Of a DNA stretch of 64,000 bases, positions 27,077 through 34,566 are shown one piece after another. Both the position numbers and the translations under genes were made by a program. The notes beneath the pieces are model-generated. The model searched no databases and had not been told where the DNA came from. It saw only the letters and a program-made list of their open reading frames with translations. This stretch comes from Actinomycetota bacterium (lineage in GTDB: Bacteria > Actinomycetota > Acidimicrobiia > Acidimicrobiales > Aldehydirespiratoraceae): positions 124,001 to 188,000 of the forward strand of contig JAPOHW010000001.1 in assembly GCA_029979265.1 (NCBI GenBank), written 5' to 3'. The number at the start of each line of letters is the position of its first letter. Position 1 is the stretch's first letter.

Positions 27077-27861
27077 CGGCTGAACCACCGCCCTCGGAGC
27101 GCCAGCAGCACGGCGAGACTCACGCCGAGCAGGAGCACGCTCACGGCCACTGCCGAGGCCGGATCGGACTCCAGGGCGAGAAAGATCTCGAGGGGAAGGG
27201 TGCGGGTTCGCCCGGCCAGATTGCCGGCAAAGGTGATCGTCGCCCCGAATTCTCCGAGGGCTCGGGCCCAGGCGAGTGCCACGCCGGCCAGGAGTGCATC
27301 TCGAGACGCTGGAATCGTGACCGTCAGCAGCCGGGTGACCGGTTCGGCACCGGCGACCGCGGCTGCTTCCTCGAGTTCGGTACCGGCCTGCCGCAGGGCC
27401 GCTTCGACGGTCGTGACGAAGAAGGGCAGCGCAACAAAAGTCGCCGCCACGATTGCGCCTGCCGTGCTGAACGGAAGTGTGACACCGAACCACGCATCGA
27501 GCCACTGCCCGATCAACCCACGTCGCCCGAGGGCGAACAGCAGTGCTGTGCCGCCGACCACCGGTGGGAGCACCATGGGAACGAGCACTGCGGCTCGCAC
27601 GATCCCTGCCATCCGCCCGTCGTGGCGGGCGAGGATCCAGGCGAGCGGCAGGCCGAGCAACAGGCTGAGGACGGCGGCCACGATGCTGACGACCAGCGAG
27701 ACTCGGATTGCCTCGACGACCGTGTCACTGGCGAGTCGCTCGACCAGCGACGACCATGGGGCACGCTGGAGCAGGCCCATGATGGGTACGACGACGAGAG
27801 CGACACCGAGTCCGGCCGGGACGAGGATCGCAAGGGGTGGACGACGCGACGGCGTGATCAC
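27073..27861 (-). CDS. modB: Molybdate ABC transporter permease
   Basis: Integral membrane subunit of the importer, 262 residues from GTG 27861, with about six hydrophobic helices. The EAA loop that docks to ModC is ELEEAAAVAGAEPVTRLLTVTIP followed by ARALGEFGATITFAGN, which is very typical of ModB. The GTGA overlap with modA and the ATGA overlap with modC keep the order modA-modB-modC tightly coupled. Confidence 0.9.
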   Translation of the reverse strand: MITPSRRPPLAILVPAGLGVALVVVPIMGLLQRAPWSSLVERLASDTVVEAIRVSLVVSIVAAVLSLLLGLPLAWILARHDGRMAGIVRAAVLVPMVLPPVVGGTALLFALGRRGLIGQWLDAWFGVTLPFSTAGAIVAATFVALPFFVTTVEAALRQAGTELEEAAAVAGAEPVTRLLTVTIPASRDALLAGVALAWARALGEFGATITFAGNLAGRTRTLPLEIFLALESDPASAVAVSVLLLGVSLAVLLALRGRWFSR

Positions 27862-28586
27862 GGACCCAGCCCCGAGTCGAGGAGGATGCGCTCGCCGGCG
27901 CCGCTGCCGAGCCAGCGGAGCACTTCCATGCCGCGAGTGTTGCCGCTGCCTCGGTACTCGTTGACGAAGGCGTCGAGGCCGTCGACCGGCACGACCTCGA
28001 GGCCGGCGGCGCGCGCGTCGGATCGGTACACGAGTGCAGCGTCGATCTCGCCGGCGATGAGCTTGGCCGTGAGCGCCCGCGCACTGGTTTCTTCGGTGTC
28101 GGGTGTGGTGGTGACACCGAGCGCAGTCGTGGCGGCGTTCGCCAGGCGCCCGCAGGGCACCTCGATCGCACATGATCCGATCACCAGGTCGGCATCTTCG
28201 AGCGCCCTCAACTCTCCGACGTTGCCGGGGTTGCCTGGTGCGACGGCCAGGACGAGCACGTTGGATGCGATCGACTGTTCGTCGGGCCAGGTGACGTCGG
28301 CCGCCCGCGCCGCATCGAATGTCGTCAGATCAGCAGTGATGAGTGCATCGGCGGGCGCCCCGTCGACGAGCTGGGCCACCAACGATTGGCTGCCGGCTAA
28401 CACCCATTCGACCGGTCCGATTCCAGCTGCTGCGAGTCCGGCGTCGAGCTCAGCTTCGACTGGAGCGAATGACGATGGTGCAAAGACGAGGATCGTTGCA
28501 TCACTTGTCGTTGTGGCAATCCAGAGCGCAACGACGAGGGACAGGGCCGCTCCTGCGACGAGGGGGAGAGGCGTACGGCGGTTCAC
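27858..28586 (-). CDS. modA: Molybdate ABC transporter substrate-binding protein
   Basis: Extracellular molybdate-binding protein of 242 residues. The first ~27 residues form a signal peptide or membrane anchor (RRTPLPLVAGAALSLVVALW). Mature features fit ModA: LVFAPSSFAPVEAEL with the oxyanion-binding serines, AGSQSLVAQL, DALITAD, and the closing domain with IGSCAIEVPCGRLA and DAALVYRSDA. Two cysteines around 150 are unusual. It starts at the ATG overlapping the stop of the regulator gene. Confidence 0.88.
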   Translation of the reverse strand: MNRRTPLPLVAGAALSLVVALWIATTTSDATILVFAPSSFAPVEAELDAGLAAAGIGPVEWVLAGSQSLVAQLVDGAPADALITADLTTFDAARAADVTWPDEQSIASNVLVLAVAPGNPGNVGELRALEDADLVIGSCAIEVPCGRLANAATTALGVTTTPDTEETSARALTAKLIAGEIDAALVYRSDARAAGLEVVPVDGLDAFVNEYRGSGNTRGMEVLRWLGSGAGERILLDSGLGP

Positions 28587-28975
28587 GTGGCCCGTTCGAC
28601 GACGACGTTGGTGGACTTGATCGAGGCCACCGCCGGCACGCCGGGCTCGAGGCCGAGTGCATCGACCGCTTCGGCCGAGATCAACGACACGATCCGATGG
28701 GGGCCGGCCTGGATCTCGACCTGGGCCATGACGGCGTCTCGCACGACGCGGGTGACCAGCCCGGGAAATCGGTTGCGGGCCGAGACGGAGTCGGCGTCGT
28801 CGACAGGCGCGTCGGCGAGCTCGAGCGCCAGCCGGGCCAGCTCGGGACCCTCGATCTCACGTTGGCCACCATCGGTGCGAACCGTTTCGACGCGACCCTG
28901 GGCCGCCCAGCGACGGACCGTATCAGGACTCACTCCCAGCAGTTGCGCAGCTTTTCCGAGTCGATATCGGTACAT
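28583..28975 (-). CDS. Helix-turn-helix/TOBE-domain molybdate-responsive regulator
   Basis: A 130-residue protein. Residues 1-45 are a MerR/excisionase-type helix-turn-helix (YRLGKAAQLLGVSPDTVRRWAAQGRVE), and residues about 65-128 a single TOBE/Mop domain that binds molybdate or tungstate (SARNRFPGLVTRVVRDAVMAQVEIQAG). It plays the part of ModE, but with a different DNA-binding domain. It heads the operon and overlaps modA by four bases, so it most likely senses cytoplasmic molybdate and represses its own operon. TAAATT stands 7 bases before its ATG. Confidence 0.82.
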   Translation of the reverse strand: MYRYRLGKAAQLLGVSPDTVRRWAAQGRVETVRTDGGQREIEGPELARLALELADAPVDDADSVSARNRFPGLVTRVVRDAVMAQVEIQAGPHRIVSLISAEAVDALGLEPGVPAVASIKSTNVVVERAT

Positions 28976-29061
28976 GCAGGTAAATTTAGACGAAAAGCTT
29001 GTATTTGCACATCAAGAGTGGATCCACCGACGTCGTAAGTCCCACGCGTAGCGTCGAGGGT
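28976..29061. promoter_or_regulatory. AT-rich divergent promoter region between the mod operon and mscS
   Basis: The minus-strand -10 TAAATT (28983-28988) lies 7 bases before ATG 28975, and the plus-strand -10 TAGCGT (29049-29054) lies 7 bases before ATG 29062. The stretch 28981-29016 is far more AT-rich than its surroundings and holds CTTG (28998-29001) mirrored by CAAG (29013-29016), which may be the regulator's operator. Confidence 0.5.
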
Positions 29062-30147
29062 ATGAGCGTTGTTTTTCAGGACACCGACAGTTCCACCCTC
29101 CTCACCGACGCCTGCGGGATCGAGCCCACCTACACCTGCGAGAAGATCCTGCAGTGGACCGACAGCGAGTTCGCCGCAGTCGCGGCCGAGTGGGTGCTCG
29201 ACCGTCCGATCCGCATCCTGCTGATTGGGATCGGGGCGTGGATCATCTCCCGGATCCTGCAGCGGACCGTGATGCGATTCGTCAAGACGGTGGCGAACCC
29301 GCCGCGCAAGGCGCTCGATCAGCTGCGCGAACGAGGTCCGGGACGAGTTCTGATCGAGGAAGCGACGAGGGCGAGAGCAGAGGCGCGCGCCGAGACGATC
29401 GGACTCGTCCTGCGCAGCATCGTCACCGCCGTGGTGTGGAGCATCGCTGCGCTGCTGATTCTCGGCCAGCTCGAGATCGATCTTGCCCCGCTGATTGCCG
29501 GTGCCGGCATCGGTGGTCTGGCGCTCGGCTTCGGTGCGCAGTCGATCGTGAAGGACTTCCTGTCGGGGCTCTTCATGTTGATCGAGGACCAGTACGGCGT
29601 CGGCGATGTGATCGACATCGGTCCGGCGATCGGCACCGTCGAAGAAGTGTCGCTTCGTTCCACCACCTTGCGCGATGTGAAGGGCACGGTGTGGCACATC
29701 CCCAACGGCGAAATCACCCGAGTCGGCAACTACAGCCAACTGTGGTCGCGTGCGGTCATCGACGTCGAAGTGGCCTACGACGTCGATCTTCGGTTCGCCC
29801 AGGGAGTCATCCAACGCGTCGCCGACGAGATGTGGGAGGACCCCGACTGGGGCGGTGACGAACTGATGGAGCGGCCCGAGGTCTGGGGTATCCAGAGCCT
29901 CGGCGCCAGTGGCATTGCGATCCGGCTTGCGGTGAAGACGGAGCCGTCGATGCAGTGGGCGACCGAACGAGAGCTTCGCTTGCGGCTCAAGGAGGCGCTC
30001 GACGAGGCCGGGATCGAGATCCCGTTCCCACAGCAGACCGTGTGGTTCCGCCACCAGGGCGAGCATCCGATTGCGACGCCACCCGACCCCTCCGTGGTCG
30101 AGACGCACGAGATGGCCGAGACGACCGACGACGCAGCAAGCGACTGA
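29062..30147 (+). CDS. Mechanosensitive ion channel, MscS family
   Basis: A 361-residue membrane protein. An N-terminal helix (PIRILLIGIGAWIISRIL), a second helix (LRSIVTAVVWSIAALLIL) and the pore helix region LIAGAGIGGLALGFGAQSIVKDFLSGLFMLIEDQYGVGD match the MscS core, followed by the beta domain (VEEVSLRSTTLRDVKGTVWHIPNGEI) and the mixed C-terminal domain. It should open under membrane tension to release solutes during osmotic downshock. The ATG 29062 follows TAGCGT by 7 bases, so the message is probably leaderless. Confidence 0.92.
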   Translation: MSVVFQDTDSSTLLTDACGIEPTYTCEKILQWTDSEFAAVAAEWVLDRPIRILLIGIGAWIISRILQRTVMRFVKTVANPPRKALDQLRERGPGRVLIEEATRARAEARAETIGLVLRSIVTAVVWSIAALLILGQLEIDLAPLIAGAGIGGLALGFGAQSIVKDFLSGLFMLIEDQYGVGDVIDIGPAIGTVEEVSLRSTTLRDVKGTVWHIPNGEITRVGNYSQLWSRAVIDVEVAYDVDLRFAQGVIQRVADEMWEDPDWGGDELMERPEVWGIQSLGASGIAIRLAVKTEPSMQWATERELRLRLKEALDEAGIEIPFPQQTVWFRHQGEHPIATPPDPSVVETHEMAETTDDAASD

Positions 30148-30186
30148 GGTTTGACGACGCCGTCACGAACTGGTGCGCTTGTGTTC

Positions 30187-31458
30187 GTGACGACCACGCC
30201 AATCGAGTTCGACCCCGACGTCATCGCAACGAACTCCAGCCCCGAACAGCAGATGTATCGGGCCGAGAACTCCTCGACCGAACCGATGAAGTCGGTGCTC
30301 GAGAACAACCCCGAGATCTACTTCGTCGAGCCCAAACGGGGGGCCGACTGGGGATCGTGGGAGTACCGACCCGGGTCGTACTACGACACCACCATCGGCG
30401 CGAAGCACGAGTACTGGCGTGATCATGACCTTCCGCGCGAGACCAAGGACATCGAACGGCTGCGGCACGACTTCGTGACATGGGGCTACTGCAAGATCGA
30501 AGAAGCGCTGTCGCCGGCACAGGTCGCCGTGGTGCAGGAACGGGTACTCGCCCAGGCCGAGGGGGAGCGGCGGGCCAAGATTGCGCAGAAGACACCGAGC
30601 GGACAGAACATCAATTCGTGTGTCAACAAGGGTGAGTGCTTCGAGCAGTTGATCGAGCAGCATCCGTCGATCATGCAGGGCGGTCCCCTCGTCGAGCAGT
30701 TGGTCACCGAGGCACTCGGCCCGGGCTGGATTTGTACTTCGCTGATCGGGGCGATCTCGCTTCGGGGCGGCGTACCCCAGGCACTGCATCAAGACCAGGG
30801 CAACGACCTCGATGCCACCAACCCGATGACGATCAACCTGTTGATCGCGATCACCGACCTCGACGAGACCACCGGTGGCACGCTCATCATTCCTGGGAGC
30901 CACACGATTCTGGGTGAGGCGCTCCGCAAGGGTGAGGCGGTCGGCAAGCTGCCACCGGCGATCAACATCGATGCAAAGGCGGGCACGGTGGTGATCACCG
31001 ACGGGCGCATCCTGCACGGCACGGGGATCAACCACACCGACGACCCGCGGATCGTGATGCTCAACGGGATGCAGAAGCCGTTCCTGCGCCAACAGGAGAA
31101 CTGGATGTTGTCGGTGCGGCCCGAGGTGCTCGAGCGGGCGAGCCCGAAGCTGCTGCACCGGATGGGCTTCCAGGCCACGACCGGCACCCAGACCAACGAG
31201 GGCCACGGGTTCGGTGCACGCGGTCACGTCGGGGAGGAAGCAGGCGCAACGGTGGGCTTTCGGATGGCGGCCGACGCCGGCACCTACCTTCGGGTCGGCG
31301 AACTCGGGCCTGAATCGACCGATGACGATCTGCGGGCCGACTACACCTTGCGCGAGGTGGTCGGACGGGCGCGCGCCGGTGGTCGGAGTGCGCCGACCGG
31401 CATCACCGGACTGCGGGGTCCGTCTGGCGTCCAACAGGACGCCGACTACACCGGGTGA
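30187..31458 (+). CDS. Phytanoyl-CoA dioxygenase (PhyH) family protein
   Basis: An iron/2-oxoglutarate dioxygenase of about 423 residues. H201-x-D203 in ALHQDQGND and the distal H277 in GRILHGTGINH, followed by R in DPRIVMLNG, form the metal and cosubstrate site; GGTLIIPGSHTI is the conserved strand of the family. The substrate is unknown. The start is uncertain: GTG 30187 is given here, but the frame is open to TTG 30151, which has a GAGG too close to it. It is the last gene before a repeat-filled gap. Confidence 0.85.
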   Translation: MTTTPIEFDPDVIATNSSPEQQMYRAENSSTEPMKSVLENNPEIYFVEPKRGADWGSWEYRPGSYYDTTIGAKHEYWRDHDLPRETKDIERLRHDFVTWGYCKIEEALSPAQVAVVQERVLAQAEGERRAKIAQKTPSGQNINSCVNKGECFEQLIEQHPSIMQGGPLVEQLVTEALGPGWICTSLIGAISLRGGVPQALHQDQGNDLDATNPMTINLLIAITDLDETTGGTLIIPGSHTILGEALRKGEAVGKLPPAINIDAKAGTVVITDGRILHGTGINHTDDPRIVMLNGMQKPFLRQQENWMLSVRPEVLERASPKLLHRMGFQATTGTQTNEGHGFGARGHVGEEAGATVGFRMAADAGTYLRVGELGPESTDDDLRADYTLREVVGRARAGGRSAPTGITGLRGPSGVQQDADYTG

Positions 31459-31465
31459 TCCCTCA

Positions 31466-31535
31466 CAGCTGATTCCCCGCAGTTGATTCCCCGCAGTTGA
31501 CCCCCCGCAGTTGACCCCCCGCAGTTGACCCCCAC
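31466..31535 (+). repeat. Tandem array of five 14-bp units
   Basis: Units of the form CAGTTGATTCCCCG or CAGTTGACCCCCCG start at 31466, 31480, 31494, 31508 and 31522. The first has C for T and the last ends differently. The array begins right after the dioxygenase stop codon and contains no spacers. Confidence 0.9.
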
Positions 31536-31580
31536 AGCGGGTTACTCGTGGCGTCAGTTCCTGGGTTCAGTTCCTGGTAG

Positions 31581-31652
31581 CAGCTGGTGGTGTCTGCTGT
31601 TGCTGTCTTCCTGGTGTGAGCTGGTGGTGTGAGCTGGTGATGTCAGCTGGTG
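31581..31652 (+). repeat. Tandem array of 13-bp units
   Basis: GTGTGAGCTGGTG occurs at 31614-31626 and 31627-31639, with ATGTCAGCTGGTG at 31640-31652; a related CAGCTGGTGGTGT begins at 31581. Two copies of TCAGTTCCTGG precede it near 31555-31577. It ends 16 bases before the stop of the fused Liv gene. Confidence 0.85.
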
Positions 31653-31668
31653 CAGCCGAGTCCGCAGC

Positions 31669-34566
31669 TCAGCTGTCGCTCCGGTCGATGGCCCGCGTGT
31701 CGGTGCCGAGATAGCTCGCAACGACGGCGGGATCGTTGCGGACCTGGTCGGGTTCGCCCTCCGCGATGATCGAGCCCGACTCCAGGCAGTACACCCGGTC
31801 GCTGATCCGCATGATCAGGGGCATGTCGTGCTCGATGATCAACATCGAGGCACCCAGTTCGCGGCGGATCTCCTGGATGAGTGGCCCGAAGGCCTCGGTT
31901 TCGCGTTGGGCGACACCAGCGGTGGGCTCGTCGAGGCAGAGGAGCTTGGCGTCGACGGCGAGCAGGCCGGCCAGTTCGACGATGCGACGGGTCCCGGTGG
32001 ACAGATCGCTGATGAAGCTGTTGGCGTAACGCCCGAGGCCGAGGAAGGCGATGAGTTCGTCGGCCTCGGCTCGTTGGGCCCGTTCGATGCGCCCGTCGAG
32101 GAAGAGGGCGCTGCGGATGAACGACGACCGTCGCCGAGCCTCGAGCGCAACCTGGATGGTTTGGCGCACGGTGAGCTCGGGGAACAGGGTGGCGGCCTGG
32201 AAGGTTCGCCCGAGCCCGGCAGCGGCCCGGGCGGTCGGCGAGGCGGCACTGACGTCGTCACCGAGCAGTTCGATGCGGCCGGTCGAGGGCACGAAACCGC
32301 CGACCGCGTTCATGAAGGTCGACTTGCCGGCACCGTTGGTGCCGATGAGTCCGACGATTTCGTCGCGGCGGACATCGATCGAGACGTCGTCAACCGCCGT
32401 GAGGCCGCCGAACTTCACCTTCACATCCGAGGTGCGCAGCACGACGTCGGGGATCGTGCGCACGTCACGATGGACGACCCTGGCCGGGGGTGACACGGTC
32501 GACACCGTCGCAGCGCTGCGACCCAGCCGGCGTTCAGCACTGCTGACGATGAGATTGCGGGCGCCGTTGGCGATCTGGATGAAGCCACCGGGGAAGTACA
32601 TCAGCACGACGAGCAGGCCGATCGAAGATGTGAAGAGCGGGACCACATCGTTGTCGGGCCAGAAGGCTGGAAGGCCCTCGACCCAGACCGCACCGAGCAT
32701 GGCACCGGTGACCGACCCGAGTCCTCCGATGACTGCGATACCGACGACCTGGAGCGAGTCGTTGATGAGGAAATGGGCCTCGGCGTAGCGAATCGTGGGA
32801 AGGAGGTTGGCGAACAAGCCGCCGGCCAGACCCGCCACGAACCCGGCAAGGGTGAAGGCCAGAAGCTTCGTGCGGGTGGGGCTGACGGTGTACGCCGATG
32901 CCGTGTCGGGGTTGTCTCGTACGGCGAGGATTCTTCGGCCGATTGCACCGTTGCGAAGACGATTCAGGATCAGCAGTGCAATCAGCGCCACGACGAGCGA
33001 GAACAGGAAGTACGCCTGCGCACTCGAGAGATCCAGGCCCATGATCGAGCCTCGAGGGAACGACGGCGTCCGCTCCCCTCCGGAGAAGAACGGCCGCTGG
33101 TAGAGGTAGTCGAACGCAGCGATTGCGAATGCGAACGTCGAGACCGCGAGCATCAGGCCTCGGACGCGCAGCGCACCGATGCCGGTCAGGGCTGCGATCG
33201 CTGCGGTGACGAGGGCAGCGACGACGATGGCAACCGGAGCGACGAGCCCCACGAACTGGACGTCGAGCAAGCGGGTGGTGCCCCAGCCGATGTCGAGCGA
33301 GAAGCCGACGTGAAGCTTGTAGGCCATGAGACCACCCAGGCCGGCGTACGCCATCTGGGCGAGTGAGAGCTGTCCTGACCAGCCGGTGACGACGGTCACC
33401 GATGCGGCGCACAGACCGAAGACGATCACGGTCGTGTACAGGAAGAAGCGCGATGGTGTGATGTCGATCAGGGGAAGGCTCTCGTGGAACCACGTGATGG
33501 CGACCACGACGAGCAGCGCAGCGGTCACGGCCAGTCGCGACAGGTTCCGGATCCACCAGATCTCGCGCATGTGGTCGGGGATCGGTGGCACCTTCGGTGT
33601 GAACGCCATCAGTTCGTCGTCGGTGGATCGGGCCTGGCGCCACACGGCAACGAACACGATGCCGAAGAACACGAAGCTGGCGAAGCCCTGGTCGACGACG
33701 TCCCAGAGTCGCCACCAGGTGACGAATCCGCTGAGCAGGCCGACGAAGATTCCACCGAGCATCGCCCGCGGGAAGGACCGCATGCCGGCGATGACCGCGG
33801 CTACGAGTGCAAGGTTCAGCGTGCCGTAGCCCAGATTCTGCACGCCGGTCGTCGGCCCGCCGCTCGACAGCAAGCTCATCGTGAGCGTGGCCAGCAGTCC
33901 ACTCATCACCCACACGATCGTGGAGACGGTGCGGGGTCGGATGCCGGCCAGTCGAGCGAGGGGTGCGTTGTCGGCCGACGCGGTGACCGCCTTGCCGAAC
34001 GTGGTGCGGTTGAGCCACAACGCCAGTCCGAGAGTGATGATCGGCACCATGATCAGTGTCTGGACCTGCGCCCCTCTGATGGCGATGCCGGCGACGGTGA
34101 ATTCGGCGCCGATCGCAGCGGGGAACGCGATCTGCGCAGTATCGGTCGGCATGTCGGGGAGCTGGGCGGTGGCGGCGGCGAGAAGCTGGGCAAGACCGAC
34201 CGACGCCACGAGCAGGATCACCCGCGGTTGGTTGAAGAGTCGCCAGATGACGGTGAGGTCGATGGCCAGGCCGATCGCCATGCCGAGCAGCAGACTGATG
34301 GCGAGGGCGGGCCAGAACGGCCAGCCCCACTTCACCACCAGCAGTGCAAAGAGCGTGGCTCCGGGCAGGCCCATGTTGCCGACTGCGAAATTGATGACCT
34401 TGGTCGACCGGTACGTCAGGACGATCCCGAGCGCCAACAGACCGATGTTGAGGCCGTAGACGACGCTGTCGAATACCACCTTGCGGGTCGGGAGCTGCTC
34501 CCAGAGCGGCGAAAGCGCAGCGAGCACATCGGCGAAAACGTGGCCGAGCAGCTGACCGACCATCAT
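31669..34566 (-). CDS. Fused HAAT-family ABC transporter: LivH-LivM permeases plus LivG ATPase
   Basis: A single 965-residue chain joins three proteins that are usually separate. Residues about 1-330 are a LivH-type permease (VVYGLNIGLLALGIVLTYRS, VINFAVGNMG). Residues about 345-670 are a LivM-type permease (FGLCAASVTVVTGWSGQLSL, GLGSVTGAMLGAVWVEGLPA). Residues about 709-965 are a LivG-type ATPase with Walker A GTNGAGKST at 742-750, GLGRTFQAATLFPELTV, a deviant signature LSTGTRR at 855-861 and Walker B LLCLDEPT at about 876-883. It should carry both membrane halves and one nucleotide-binding domain. Its ATG overlaps the stop of the MFS-LivF gene, which supplies the missing second ATPase. No substrate-binding protein is next to it. 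Substrate unknown. Confidence 0.88.
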   Translation of the reverse strand: MMVGQLLGHVFADVLAALSPLWEQLPTRKVVFDSVVYGLNIGLLALGIVLTYRSTKVINFAVGNMGLPGATLFALLVVKWGWPFWPALAISLLLGMAIGLAIDLTVIWRLFNQPRVILLVASVGLAQLLAAATAQLPDMPTDTAQIAFPAAIGAEFTVAGIAIRGAQVQTLIMVPIITLGLALWLNRTTFGKAVTASADNAPLARLAGIRPRTVSTIVWVMSGLLATLTMSLLSSGGPTTGVQNLGYGTLNLALVAAVIAGMRSFPRAMLGGIFVGLLSGFVTWWRLWDVVDQGFASFVFFGIVFVAVWRQARSTDDELMAFTPKVPPIPDHMREIWWIRNLSRLAVTAALLVVVAITWFHESLPLIDITPSRFFLYTTVIVFGLCAASVTVVTGWSGQLSLAQMAYAGLGGLMAYKLHVGFSLDIGWGTTRLLDVQFVGLVAPVAIVVAALVTAAIAALTGIGALRVRGLMLAVSTFAFAIAAFDYLYQRPFFSGGERTPSFPRGSIMGLDLSSAQAYFLFSLVVALIALLILNRLRNGAIGRRILAVRDNPDTASAYTVSPTRTKLLAFTLAGFVAGLAGGLFANLLPTIRYAEAHFLINDSLQVVGIAVIGGLGSVTGAMLGAVWVEGLPAFWPDNDVVPLFTSSIGLLVVLMYFPGGFIQIANGARNLIVSSAERRLGRSAATVSTVSPPARVVHRDVRTIPDVVLRTSDVKVKFGGLTAVDDVSIDVRRDEIVGLIGTNGAGKSTFMNAVGGFVPSTGRIELLGDDVSAASPTARAAAGLGRTFQAATLFPELTVRQTIQVALEARRRSSFIRSALFLDGRIERAQRAEADELIAFLGLGRYANSFISDLSTGTRRIVELAGLLAVDAKLLCLDEPTAGVAQRETEAFGPLIQEIRRELGASMLIIEHDMPLIMRISDRVYCLESGSIIAEGEPDQVRNDPAVVASYLGTDTRAIDRSDS

